A stretch of DNA of 64,000 nt from Ehrlichia muris AS145 (GCF_000508225.1 NC_023063.1:992001-1056000); one strand, 5' to 3'; shown: positions 50,982 through 61,212, numbered from the stretch's first letter. Translations and numbers: made by a program. Notes: generated from the letters alone by a model not told the origin.

Positions 50982-51386
50982 TTAATGTGGCTTTGTATTA
51001 ACATAAGGACTATCTAATGAGAACATCGGTATATTAACATAAAAAATCTGTGCAGCATCTTCATCCATAAATTGATATTCTCCATGCATCATACCAGATG
51101 GAGTACTCAAATATGCACCACTGGTATATTCAAAAAATTCCCCGGGTTTTAATACAGGCTGCTTTCCTATTACCCCCAAACCTGTTACCTCATTAATAAT
51201 ACCTGCTGAATCAATGATTTTCCAACTCCTCCTCAAAAGTTGAACTGTAGAATTACTTCTATTCTTAACTCTGATACTATATAACCATATATAACAATTT
51301 TCATGTGGAGCAGATTGCTCTTCCAAGTAACTTGGAACGACCTTAACCTCAATAAGCTTGGTCATACTATAATATTGCAGTGTCAT
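50982..51386 (-). CDS. apaG: ApaG domain protein (DUF525)
   Basis: ApaG is a small fibronectin-III-like protein, in other bacteria linked to Co2+ resistance and diadenosine tetraphosphate metabolism. From the ATG at 51386 it is 134 residues: IEVKVVPSYLEEQSAPHENCYIWLYSIRVKN, LLRRSWKIIDSAGIINEV, GLGVIGKQPVLKPGEFFEYTSGAYLSTPSGMMHGEYQF, with the conserved GxGVxGxQP loop. The frame stays open to 51602, but the extra 72 residues lie before the domain and are hydrophobic, low-complexity sequence; a second ATG at 51365 also fits. It is divergent from purK, and the 301-bp spacer shows nothing else. Confidence 0.9.
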   Translation of the reverse strand: MTLQYYSMTKLIEVKVVPSYLEEQSAPHENCYIWLYSIRVKNRSNSTVQLLRRSWKIIDSAGIINEVTGLGVIGKQPVLKPGEFFEYTSGAYLSTPSGMMHGEYQFMDEDAAQIFYVNIPMFSLDSPYVNTKPH

Positions 51387-51687
51387 AAACAACCCCCAGG
51401 TACGTAATAAATGATACACTAATCTGACTAATATATCAACATACAATACTTGAAATTTATGATCTAAAACAATCACAAACACCGATAACAATCCCTTCAA
51501 AATTAGTACAAAAATTACACACTCACATTTCGTCTCTATATAACAAAAGCTATTGCACCAACACACATGCCACAAATATAGCATGCTATAATCTAGTATC
51601 AAAAAATCACACTTTATTATTTAATTGACTTGTTTTTTTTAGGCAGATTATTATTAACTTTGAAAACATAACAATAAACTTATTATT

Positions 51688-52770
51688 ATGCTACATAATC
51701 CATACGTCAGCCCTGGATCTACTATTGGAATCATAGGTGGAGGCCAATTAGGAAAAATGATATCCATTGCTGCAGCAGAATTAGGATATAAAACACATTT
51801 ATTAACTGACAATCCAGATGACCCATCAGTATACACCACTAAGCACGTAACTATATTAGACAATTACCACAATACAGAGTTATTGCTTAAATTTGCAGCT
51901 AACGTCGACATTGCAACCTTAGAATTTGAAAATATCCCCAGTAGCACTATAGACATATTATCACAAAAAACTACAGTTCACCCAGGAAAAGAAGCGCTAT
52001 ACATCTCTCAAAATAGAATAAGAGAAAAACAGCACATAAGAAACTTAGGAATTAAAACCACAGATTTTAGAATAATTGATAGTTACAATAGTTTAGTAAA
52101 AAATGTTCTAGAATTAGGGTATCCTAGTATACTTAAAACCACAGAACTAGGTTATGATGGGAAAGGTCAATATCTAATAAAGCAACAAGATGATTTAAAT
52201 AACCTGTTAGATCTCAATTGGGAACAGCCATATATTTTAGAAAAGTTTGTAAAAATTCATAAAGAGATATCTATTATAATATCAAAAAGCATTAACGGAT
52301 CTATAGAATTTTTTCCAATTGCAGAAAACTATCACACTAATGGTATCTTAGCAACATCATCAGTACCAGCATTAATCTTTCAAGACATAAATGTACAAGC
52401 ACAACAAATTGCCCTACAAATTGCAGAATCTATAAATCTAGTAGGTTTATTAACAGTCGAATTTTTCATAACAAATACACAAGAACTAATAGTTAATGAA
52501 ATAGCTCCACGTCCTCATAACTCTGGACATTGGAGTTTAGATGCCTGTAATATTAGTCAATTTGAACAATTAATAAGAGCAATATGTGGATTACCTTTAA
52601 AGCCTGTAAAATTACTTTTTCCATGTATTATGAATAACATATTAGGAGACAATATATACAATTATTATAAATATGAAACTAAGGCCAACGAGAATATATA
52701 TATATATGGGAAGACAAAAGCTAGCAAGAACAGAAAAATGGGTCATATCAATACACTAAAGCTAAATTAA
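51688..52770 (+). CDS. purK: 5-(carboxyamino)imidazole ribonucleotide synthase
   Basis: PurK is the ATP- and bicarbonate-dependent step of purine synthesis that makes N5-CAIR, used by PurE. The 360-residue ATP-grasp protein has TIGIIGGGQLGKMISIAAAELGYK, LEFENIPSSTIDIL, the ATP-binding LKTTELGYDGKGQYLIK, FFPIAENYH, NEIAPRPHNSGHWSLDACNISQFEQ, and the C-terminal RKMGHINTL. The segment ENIYIYGK is encoded by an (AT)n microsatellite (about 52695-52708); a slip there would frameshift the last ~20 residues. Complete. Confidence 0.95.
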   Translation: MLHNPYVSPGSTIGIIGGGQLGKMISIAAAELGYKTHLLTDNPDDPSVYTTKHVTILDNYHNTELLLKFAANVDIATLEFENIPSSTIDILSQKTTVHPGKEALYISQNRIREKQHIRNLGIKTTDFRIIDSYNSLVKNVLELGYPSILKTTELGYDGKGQYLIKQQDDLNNLLDLNWEQPYILEKFVKIHKEISIIISKSINGSIEFFPIAENYHTNGILATSSVPALIFQDINVQAQQIALQIAESINLVGLLTVEFFITNTQELIVNEIAPRPHNSGHWSLDACNISQFEQLIRAICGLPLKPVKLLFPCIMNNILGDNIYNYYKYETKANENIYIYGKTKASKNRKMGHINTLKLN

Positions 52771-53220
52771 CAACCATATATACAAAAAACATCATAATAC
52801 AAATATTCACAGTACTTACTAGATAATAACATACTATAGCATTATAAAATTTACATGCATATTAGAGAGCAACAACAATAAGTTATTAAGTTAATAACAT
52901 TTTGAATTTAATATAACTACCACCAATTATCAACACACAACCTATACAATTAACATAAATTTATAACACAAAGCCATATAAGCTATAGCACTAATTTTGA
53001 CCAGATTTTCTTACAGGTAATTTCATGCCACCTATCCCCCTTCCCCAGTAGAATAAGTGCTGATACTACATAACCGCTAACTACACAATGTTCACTATTT
53101 CAACACTAAAAACTAAAAAGCTTCCCAAATATGCACACATCCCATCTACTATAATAAAACTTCTGTCATAAGAATTCTAATATAGAACAAGCACCATTTT
53201 TTAGCTACACAAGCTAGCAT
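52771..53220. other. intergenic, no gene seen
   Basis: A 450-bp spacer between purK and the first secreted paralogue, convergent. A C-rich patch lies at 53033-53046. No gene or exact repeat is visible. Confidence 0.5.
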
Positions 53221-55458
53221 CTATCTATTACTCCAAATTTCACAAGTAATTCTCACCATACCACTTGCTCCTTCCTCAGTAGAGTTAGTGTTAACATCTG
53301 CACAACCCCCAGCTCCAAAATACGCACTATTATTCTCAGCTAAAAGCTTTCCTGATTTACAGTCATTTTGCCCTATCTCTTCCCAGAACACTTCTGTCAT
53401 GAAGTCCTGATATGTAATAAATCTTATTCTCTTACCATTTGGCACGTTTTCTGATCTACGATCCAAACTATTATCAACTACTCTATAATATAACATTTCC
53501 TGCTGATTTACATTAGGCTTAATCTTTACTATCTCCTTTATATTATTTTGTAACTTTCCACCTCCTCCACTCGCTGTTAACTTTACTTTACAAATTGCTT
53601 TACCATGCTTACCTATTCCACAAAAATCAACTATAGTATCTGCTCCTACATCACCATCGTTATTATCAATTGGACGATGAATCCCTTGAAAATCTACTTT
53701 GATAAAATATTTTCGAGATTTTCGTAAACGAAACATACCCATTACATATCCACCAGGTTGCCCTTCTTTATTTCTCCACCTTTCAACATCAATTTTACCA
53801 GGTTGTCCTCCACCCCAAACTTCTATTTTTACAAAATCACAGTTACCAGGCACATTGTATGTATGTTGCAATTTAGGATGATACAACAATTTATACACAT
53901 GTTTTTTATCTTTTATCGCTCTATTATACTTCAATGACATAGCACTTGAACTCTCATCATATGCGGAACCTTTTGTTGCTGTATATATTATACCCCCGAA
54001 ACCATCAATACACATCCCCATAGAATGATAATCTAAAGGCTGTAATTTACTTTGTAATGATTTATCTAAAGACAATATTTCTCGATAATCGACATTAAAG
54101 TATTTTACTACATTAACATCAAATCTATTAGGTTTAACAAATTGAGGAAAAGCTCTAGAAAATAACTTTGGAGATTTAGTATGCTCTAGAATATTTTGAT
54201 ATAAATAACATGAATCTTTGATATTATTGCAAGAGTGATGACTTGGATAAACACTAATCTTCCCGATGCTATTTTGCTCATCAGAGTTAATATAGTAATC
54301 ATCTTCATTTATCAAAATATTATCTAAAAAATCTTGTTTCTTACTTGCTATATCATACTCACCACCAGGACATTGTTTATACCGTCCTTCTATACGTACA
54401 TAATGCATCATCTTGTAAGGTAAAGGTTTAAGCCAAATATGTCTATCTCCTTGGTCTGTATGCAATTTTAATACATATCCAAAGATTGTCCTTGTATCTA
54501 CACATTTTACCATAACTGCATCATCATGCTTGTATTGCACTTCACTAATTCCATTTTGACAATATTCATTCGGTTTTAAGAGCACTCCATCTCTACATCG
54601 CGTAGATAAATAGAATTCATGATTCTTAAAATCAATTTTAGGCCTTATAATATTAATATCAAACTCACGTATAATATTATCATCAACAGGGTTACCCGGT
54701 TTTAAAAGCGTATTACCAAACTGTATTCCTACTTTATTAGCCAGATATTTACGTAATACTGGTTGAGATAACTCAGGAATAGGAAAACACTTAATTAAAA
54801 ACTCTTCCTTATCATAATAGTAAACACATATTTTATTACCTACCGATCTATATACTTTAAACTCATACAACTTTCCAGCAAATGCAGTTTTATATTCCTT
54901 TCCTTCAAAAACATGATCATCAGATAAGAAAAAGTCTTCATTATATGAATCTCCATCATCTACTACTATAAGCCTAATACCTGGTTTAAAGAACGTTTGA
55001 CGTGAAAATTCTATTGGAACAAATCTCATGATATTTTTGTATTCAAATATTACAGGACAAAATGGCACATGGGATAGCATTGTAGATATGTTTTCACATT
55101 CTGGTTTAAAATCACATCTTGACACCCATTCTGATTGGTGATTTGGCAGACCTTCACAAGAGGACACAATACATAGACATAAACTCGGATGCAAAGAACT
55201 CCTGTTATCGACATAAGCAATATAGTGCTTTGCACATCCTTCTACAAATTTACACTCTCCTGCATTAATAGTCACGACACTAGAAATACAAGTGGTTAAC
55301 TTTACTTTATAATTAAGAAACATCAGGTGTCCATAATATCCACTAGGTTTCTTGTTAGAAATTTCCTTATACCCAAACGCACATGTGGCATTCATATAAA
55401 ACATGAATATAAATATACATATAACTCTTCTTATAAGACTGAAAACACATCTAGACAT
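53221..55458 (-). CDS. secreted Cys-rich protein with W-G-G-G glycine-rich-like module (paralogue 1)
   Basis: This is a 745-residue protein of unknown function. An N-terminal signal (hydrophobic VICIFIFMFYMNATCAFG, cut near residue 30) suggests export. It has many cysteines, evenly spread. At about residues 540-650 it has CDFVKIEVWGGGQPG, GGYVMGMFRL, KVDFQGI, DTIVDFCG and TASGGGGK, then GAGGCADVNT and GASGMVRITCEIW at the end. This order resembles a diverged glycine-rich beta domain (V-x-V-W-G-G-G ... G-x-G-G). The N-terminal two thirds match the next gene upstream in order (VYYYD..CFPIPEL..PVLRK; IRPKIDFKNHEF; HIWLKPLPYKMMHYVRIEGRY). It ends where the paralogue's Cys-rich extension begins. 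Confidence 0.8.
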   Translation of the reverse strand: MSRCVFSLIRRVICIFIFMFYMNATCAFGYKEISNKKPSGYYGHLMFLNYKVKLTTCISSVVTINAGECKFVEGCAKHYIAYVDNRSSLHPSLCLCIVSSCEGLPNHQSEWVSRCDFKPECENISTMLSHVPFCPVIFEYKNIMRFVPIEFSRQTFFKPGIRLIVVDDGDSYNEDFFLSDDHVFEGKEYKTAFAGKLYEFKVYRSVGNKICVYYYDKEEFLIKCFPIPELSQPVLRKYLANKVGIQFGNTLLKPGNPVDDNIIREFDINIIRPKIDFKNHEFYLSTRCRDGVLLKPNEYCQNGISEVQYKHDDAVMVKCVDTRTIFGYVLKLHTDQGDRHIWLKPLPYKMMHYVRIEGRYKQCPGGEYDIASKKQDFLDNILINEDDYYINSDEQNSIGKISVYPSHHSCNNIKDSCYLYQNILEHTKSPKLFSRAFPQFVKPNRFDVNVVKYFNVDYREILSLDKSLQSKLQPLDYHSMGMCIDGFGGIIYTATKGSAYDESSSAMSLKYNRAIKDKKHVYKLLYHPKLQHTYNVPGNCDFVKIEVWGGGQPGKIDVERWRNKEGQPGGYVMGMFRLRKSRKYFIKVDFQGIHRPIDNNDGDVGADTIVDFCGIGKHGKAICKVKLTASGGGGKLQNNIKEIVKIKPNVNQQEMLYYRVVDNSLDRRSENVPNGKRIRFITYQDFMTEVFWEEIGQNDCKSGKLLAENNSAYFGAGGCADVNTNSTEEGASGMVRITCEIWSNR

Positions 55459-55888
55459 AAGTATCTATATTTACTAGAAAAGAAAATTTAATATATTAAC
55501 ATAGATATTTCTCTATATTAATCATATTTTATGATAAACATGACATATTGGGTAATATATTATTATAATCTTTAAGAAGATTCTTAAAAAAAAAAGCTTA
55601 GTAAAATTGATCAATTAATTTAAATTCATCCCTAGATAGCTAATATCTGCATAACACAACATGTTGAGCACAACTATTATCTATATTAAGCTACAATATT
55701 TGTTAAAATATTGATCTATAATCATAGATTAAATAATTTATTATCACTAAACACTTACTACGGATATAAAATGTATGATTAGAACTTTTTACACACTATA
55801 ATATTAAAAACCTACATATCTAGACTTTTTTATTTAGATAACATCCTGAAAAACACAAACATATAACTAGCACTTTGCAGCTACTTTT
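55459..55888. other. intergenic, no gene seen
   Basis: A 430-bp AT-rich spacer between the two paralogues, both on the minus strand. No gene or exact repeat was recognised; it should hold the promoter of the 53-55 kb gene. Confidence 0.5.
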
Positions 55889-58800
55889 TTACTGAGCTGA
55901 AACTCTATTCTTTAGTGATTGCTCCATATGCCCCACCATAATCTCGTCATACTCCTTATTCACTTGTTTTCTAGTTTCTTCTGGCAACTTATAATAACCA
56001 AGTATTTGCCACACAGCTCCTTGCCCTTTCCAACAAACAGGACGTATTTCACTCTGACTAAGATTATGACGTGTTATATCACTATAACAACATGTATAAA
56101 GACTTTCCTGATTACTTACACTTCTGTAACACGATAAGGCAAGATTTGTAGCAGGTATACATTCTTTTATTTCACCATTATGATAACAACAATGATCATC
56201 ATTTGAACATATCATCTTTATACCTGTACCTATTTTGTTATTACCACTCTTCATGGCATCTACAGATAAACATGCACTAGCATCATTAACACCCTCTTTT
56301 GTCAACTTATAATTATCCTCATTATTAAAAGTTCCATCTTGAGAGTAAATACACAAAGAAGTTAAACACCCTTTATTTTGCATCTTATCTGTAGTATCAA
56401 GACAAAATGTTTTTTCTTGCTGATAATAAGCATATTGTAAATTTACTGGAGTTTCTTCTTCCATTTTTACTGTAAATTTCATACTGTTAGACTGTTTTTT
56501 AACTTGTTCTTTAGGTTGTGATTTCTCTGGAAGATTTGCTGATTTTTGTAACTTTGCTAATGTTACGAAACTATCAGTAAGCCTAATATTAGCATCTTTC
56601 CAATCAGAAACATGTTGCTTGCCTACTGAATTTGAATCCCTATAATCCTTTAATGTTACGAAACTATCAGTAAGCCTAATATTAGTATCTTTCCAATCAG
56701 AAACATGTTGCTTGCCTACTGAATTTGAATCCCTATAATCCTTTAATGTTACGAAACTATCAGTAAGCCTAATATTAGTATCTTTCCAATCAGAAACATG
56801 TTGCTTGCCTACTGAATTTGAATCCCTATAATCCTTTAATGTTACGAAACTATCAGTAAGCCTAATATTAGCATCTTTCCAATCAGAAACATGTTGCTTG
56901 CCTACTGAATTTGAATCCCTATAATCCTTTAATGTGTTATAATAATATTTATATCTTGAATCTGTACCTTCATTACAAGACATTCTAATATCTGTGCCTA
57001 CTTCATAATCACTTATTATTTTACCATTAAATGGATAGCTAATCTCCTTTTGGGGTAACATATTAACAAATACACTATCATTATTCTGCCACAAATAAGC
57101 ATTAATAGTTTTCAGATATTGAGTGTTATCTTGAGTATGCAAATATGATAACTGTTTTTTTATATCATAATTATATTTTACAGGGCTAGTAACCTTTGTT
57201 ACCTGATTCTGCGGTTCTTTAGTTTTTGCTTTAGACACTGATTTTGTTTTAGAAGCTAGGGGCAAATTAGTAAGCAATTCTTTACTTCCATCATCAAAAT
57301 TCTGCCTCAATTCTGGAGGTAAATCGCTGTCATTAAATCTATTTAATATATCAGCACCTTTTTCTCTCCAACAAATATCTCCTGAATGCGTTGGATCGTC
57401 CATATTGTGATAACAACACACATATTTATCTTCTGACATCTTTAAACTACTTATTCTAGATCTATAACATGATAAACCCACATTATGACTACTTCTCCAA
57501 CACTTTATACGATTAATACGAATGCTATCATCACCATAATAATCCGCATAATCCAAAGTAGAACTATAACCTGTAGTTGGCGCATTACCTTCATGATTTT
57601 GATAACAATACTTACCATTACCAACATGTCTCACAGTCATTTTATTACCTGCAAAAAATATATTTGCAAGAAGCTTGCGCTGTCGCTTAACAAGAGGCTT
57701 ACATTCCTCACCAAACATAGTAACAGGAGACCTAGATATCATATAATTAGTGTTTGTAGAATATATACAAACCGACTTCAAACATTCACCACTCCCGTCT
57801 GTACTACACAATAATTTCCTACCTTTATCATAAGAGTAGGTACCATTTTGTTTATTCTGTACTCGAGTAGTATTACCACTCCATACTTCACATGTTAACC
57901 TTACTAACCCATCTGCACCTTGTTGAATAGATTTACTGAGATTTGCACATCCTCCAGAACCAGGATATTGATTTGGATTTTTCTCAAATGCATTTACTGG
58001 TCCTGCACAATCATCAGGATTTAATCTAATAGTACCATCAGGGAAATTAGGATTTCCCCATGGAATAAACCTATAATATTGTAACCATATAGGCCTTTGC
58101 TTAGTAAAATCTATTCCAGTAGCAGATCTATAATGTGCTACAATATCATCATTAATAAAAGAGTCATTTTTCTCACACCCATTATGAGTACATCCACGAG
58201 CTACAAATGAAATCTCACAGTTACCATCAAAAGTGTCAGAATCACACAGAGCTACTACTGTATCTTCTCCATATTGTTCTGGATATCTTCCTCCTTCTCC
58301 AACATATATTACTAATTTCTTCCCCTTTAACCGCCCATTATGAGTTTTTAATATACCAAGAGTATAATGAGCAGGAAGTCCAGAATAAGCTTTACCATCC
58401 TTTATATACCCAGCTTGACCTCCTCCCCAAGCTTCAACTTTTATAAAATCGCATTTACGATAACTATCTATTTCGTATACATACCGTTTTATTCTAGTAC
58501 CATTTATAAACTTTTTAACCTTATATTCGTATTTAGGAAACCGATCTACACACATTCCCTCAAAATACAAATTCCTTTCTACCAATCCATCTGGAACTCC
58601 ATCATTTTGTACAATAAAATCTATATCCTCCAATTCACTTTTATTTCTACTTGGACCAAAAGTTTGAAAATCATCACTTGTATAACTATACAAACAACTC
58701 TTAGTATGTTTTGCTTCATCAGAAGAATACTCTAACTTTCCAAAGATACATTCTTTTTTATCTTCAATTTCTTTAAGATAAGTTGGAATATAAAAATATA

Positions 58801-59878
58801 ATTCACTATTTTTACACAAATTTCGCTTTGTATTTTCTTTATACGGAGTAACACTGTATTCAAATCTAGGAACAATATAATAATTATCATGAACTTTAAT
58901 AGAGGTTACAAAAGACATCATGTTCATACTATCAAGATCATAACTCATGCTATCATCACACGGATAATATGTTTTACCATCATATATATGACGCACTAAT
59001 TTCTTTTTATTCAATCTTAGCCAAAAATATCTATGCCCTCCTATAGTTTTATCATATTTTTTTATATAATATCCCTTTCCTACATAATTTAACCCCTTTA
59101 AACATTCTATATTATCATGCCATACACTTTCAGTTGCAACTTTCTCTACAGTTTTAGTGCATTCAACTTCCCCGTTTTCCTTTACTTTCCCTTCAGTACA
59201 CTCCGTTTTAGTTTCAAATTCATGAGTTTCTATGTTCATCTTAGGTTGTATCAGATCAACAGATTCCCCAAACACAGAACTTAGGTCTCTTAAAGACATT
59301 TCCTTTACTTCATCTCTATAGTCACGTCCAGTAGCCCTATTTAGATTGCTTTCAATTACACTCCTCACTTTAACTTCAGCAACAAGTCCGTGCTCTTTAC
59401 TATTTTTCAGTACAGGTCGCCTTAATGCAGGTATTGGTAAACATTGTTTTATACATTGGTCACTACTATTGTAGTAGACACATAAATCATCCACTCTCCT
59501 ATGCATTCCATAATATACAATACCATAGTCTGCTAATTTATTACGGTCACTAGGATGTTTTTTATAACTAGACATCATAGATTTGAAATCAACATGTAGC
59601 AACTCATTTCTTTCCGGCACAAGCTTCAAACCTTTAGAAGGATGCTTAAGAAACAACTTGGGATCAAAAAATGACTGCATATAAAATGGTACGATACGAA
59701 AGTCTAGAGCTGATACTTCCTTAAATATAACATCACAAAAAGGGCGACTATGCTTGTTTAATTCATCCAAAGTATAAAATATACTAGCATCACTACATTC
59801 ACATAAACTAGAATAAGGAATGGTAATGTACAAATAAAATATTACAAGAGCTACTTTTTTTAACACACACTTTACCAT
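55889..59878 (-). CDS. large secreted Cys-rich protein with W-G-G-G module and 31-residue repeats (paralogue 2)
   Basis: This is a 1329-residue protein of unknown function with a signal peptide (VALVIFYLYITIPYSSLC). Residues 1-660 parallel the 745-residue neighbour, including CDFIKVEAWGGGQAG near 485, GSGGCANLSK and GADGLVRLTCEVW. An extension follows. Cys-rich domain A (about 690-870: ECLKSVCIYS, VGLSCYRS, YVCCYHN, ICWREKGA) is repeated as domain B (about 1160-1320: GCLTSLCIYS, LALSCYRS, YTCCYSD, VCWKGQGA). Between them lies a partial copy (VGTDIRMSCNEG near 960, matching IGTGIKMICSND of B). Four 31-residue tandem repeats interrupt this copy (about 982-1105; TLKDYRDSNSVGKQH, then SDWKD[AT]NIRLTDSFV). 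An exported, disulfide-rich surface or effector protein is inferred. Confidence 0.82.
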   Translation of the reverse strand: MVKCVLKKVALVIFYLYITIPYSSLCECSDASIFYTLDELNKHSRPFCDVIFKEVSALDFRIVPFYMQSFFDPKLFLKHPSKGLKLVPERNELLHVDFKSMMSSYKKHPSDRNKLADYGIVYYGMHRRVDDLCVYYNSSDQCIKQCLPIPALRRPVLKNSKEHGLVAEVKVRSVIESNLNRATGRDYRDEVKEMSLRDLSSVFGESVDLIQPKMNIETHEFETKTECTEGKVKENGEVECTKTVEKVATESVWHDNIECLKGLNYVGKGYYIKKYDKTIGGHRYFWLRLNKKKLVRHIYDGKTYYPCDDSMSYDLDSMNMMSFVTSIKVHDNYYIVPRFEYSVTPYKENTKRNLCKNSELYFYIPTYLKEIEDKKECIFGKLEYSSDEAKHTKSCLYSYTSDDFQTFGPSRNKSELEDIDFIVQNDGVPDGLVERNLYFEGMCVDRFPKYEYKVKKFINGTRIKRYVYEIDSYRKCDFIKVEAWGGGQAGYIKDGKAYSGLPAHYTLGILKTHNGRLKGKKLVIYVGEGGRYPEQYGEDTVVALCDSDTFDGNCEISFVARGCTHNGCEKNDSFINDDIVAHYRSATGIDFTKQRPIWLQYYRFIPWGNPNFPDGTIRLNPDDCAGPVNAFEKNPNQYPGSGGCANLSKSIQQGADGLVRLTCEVWSGNTTRVQNKQNGTYSYDKGRKLLCSTDGSGECLKSVCIYSTNTNYMISRSPVTMFGEECKPLVKRQRKLLANIFFAGNKMTVRHVGNGKYCYQNHEGNAPTTGYSSTLDYADYYGDDSIRINRIKCWRSSHNVGLSCYRSRISSLKMSEDKYVCCYHNMDDPTHSGDICWREKGADILNRFNDSDLPPELRQNFDDGSKELLTNLPLASKTKSVSKAKTKEPQNQVTKVTSPVKYNYDIKKQLSYLHTQDNTQYLKTINAYLWQNNDSVFVNMLPQKEISYPFNGKIISDYEVGTDIRMSCNEGTDSRYKYYYNTLKDYRDSNSVGKQHVSDWKDANIRLTDSFVTLKDYRDSNSVGKQHVSDWKDTNIRLTDSFVTLKDYRDSNSVGKQHVSDWKDTNIRLTDSFVTLKDYRDSNSVGKQHVSDWKDANIRLTDSFVTLAKLQKSANLPEKSQPKEQVKKQSNSMKFTVKMEEETPVNLQYAYYQQEKTFCLDTTDKMQNKGCLTSLCIYSQDGTFNNEDNYKLTKEGVNDASACLSVDAMKSGNNKIGTGIKMICSNDDHCCYHNGEIKECIPATNLALSCYRSVSNQESLYTCCYSDITRHNLSQSEIRPVCWKGQGAVWQILGYYKLPEETRKQVNKEYDEIMVGHMEQSLKNRVSAQ
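56560..56938 (-). repeat. intragenic 93-bp repeat, four copies
   Basis: Within the 1329-residue protein, ATGTTACGAAACTATCAG (read on the plus strand) recurs near 56561, 56653, 56746 and 56839, with a partial start at 56932. The unit is 93 bp, encoding 31 residues, so changes in copy number keep the frame. The four units differ only at one Ala/Thr codon. Confidence 0.95.
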
Positions 59879-60700
59879 TTAACAGAAGATATACACTCAT
59901 CTAAATATAGATCTAAAATTGCATATTATACCATTAATTATCTACATGGTTGTAGATCTGTTCATTATAAAACACACGCCAGAACCAACTTTATAGTTAG
60001 GATGGTATTAGTGAACAACACTCATATAATTAAAAGATCAAGTTATATTTCAGAATATATACAGCTGATTAGCAAATTGAAATACCACTAATAAAACAAG
60101 TGACTATCCTCAATAAACCATTAAACTCACCAATAAAAATATCAACAGAACTTCAATTTGTAATCCTACTAATATTATAAAATTTTCCTTCTCCCTATTA
60201 TTCAACTAAATTGTTATGCATAACATTAAATATACTATTTACAATAGAAACTCTTATACATAGACAAAAAATTAATCAATAGCCATTACAAAACACAATT
60301 CACATTTACAAACTATGTTAACCATTAATTAACACATAAAAAGTGTTGACTGTTAAAACTAGAACATTGCCATAGCGCTCTATATAACACAATAGATAAT
60401 TATGCTATAATTAACCTTATAAAAAACTTACAATACAATTATTTCTATAAATCAGCAAATTTCATAAAACAGTTGGTTGTACTAAAATATCACTACAACT
60501 ATGTAACGTGAATCACAATTACTCTATAGCTCATTTTACAAAAACACTGATAAATTTACAGTGCCATTATTTTTACAAATCAGTGAATTCTATAAAGAAT
60601 AGTTCCCTCATACATCAAATTCATACATATTTCATACAGATAACATTCTTAAATACACCTATAATTCTGCTTTTTAACTTTCTTGATATTTACAAATTTT
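59879..60700. repeat. long spacer with decayed 128-bp repeats
   Basis: No gene is seen; a 64-codon plus-strand frame at 60508 is not convincing. TTACAATACAATTATTT (60428) with CTATAAATCAG (60445) recurs as TTACAGTGCCATTATTT (60556) with TACAAATCAG, both at exactly 128 bp. A weaker third match, TTTACAAATTTT, lies about 128 bp further on, immediately before the intact 128-bp array. A TATAAT-like box is at 60406-60411. Confidence 0.6.
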
Positions 60701-61212
60701 AGGAACCCATATATCTTTTCAAAAATTTTCGCTATTTGTTTTCATGTATAAATTTCCATTTATTGTTCTAACAAGTAATTTTGTAAGATTTTACTATTTT
60801 CCCATAATCAAGGCTATAAAATCATCTTAGGAACCCATATATCTTTTCAAAAATTTTCGCTATTTGTTTTCATGTATAAATTTCCATTTATTGTTCTAAC
60901 AAGTAATTTTGTAAGATTTTACTATTTTCCCATAATCAAGGCTATAAAATCATCTTAGGAACCCATATATTTTTTCAAAAATTTTCGCTATTTGTTTTCA
61001 TGTATAAATTTTCATTTATTGTTCTAACAAGTAATTTTGTAAGATTTTACTATTTTCCCATAATCAAGGCTATAAAATCATCTTAGGAACCCATATATCT
61101 TTTCAAAAATTTTCGCTATTTGTTTTCATGTATAAATTTCCATTTATTGTTCTAACAAGTAATTTTGTAAGATTTTACTATTTTCCCATAATCAAGGCTA
61201 TAAAATCATCTA
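60701..61212. repeat. 128-bp tandem array, four copies, ending in the 61-kb gene
   Basis: AGGAACCCATATAT begins at 60701, 60829, 60957 and 61085; the fourth unit ends at 61212. The period is exactly 128 bp and copies differ by one or two bases. The last 35 bases of the adjacent minus-strand gene (61178-61212, including the stop) form the end of the fourth unit, so three more copies of that gene end lie downstream. Confidence 0.97.

Noticed and set aside
57485-57814. 109-codon Thr/Ile-rich plus-strand frame
   Set aside because: Shadow of the 1329-residue gene.
60508-60702. 64-codon plus-strand frame in the long spacer
   Set aside because: Lies in decayed 128-bp repeats and has no features.
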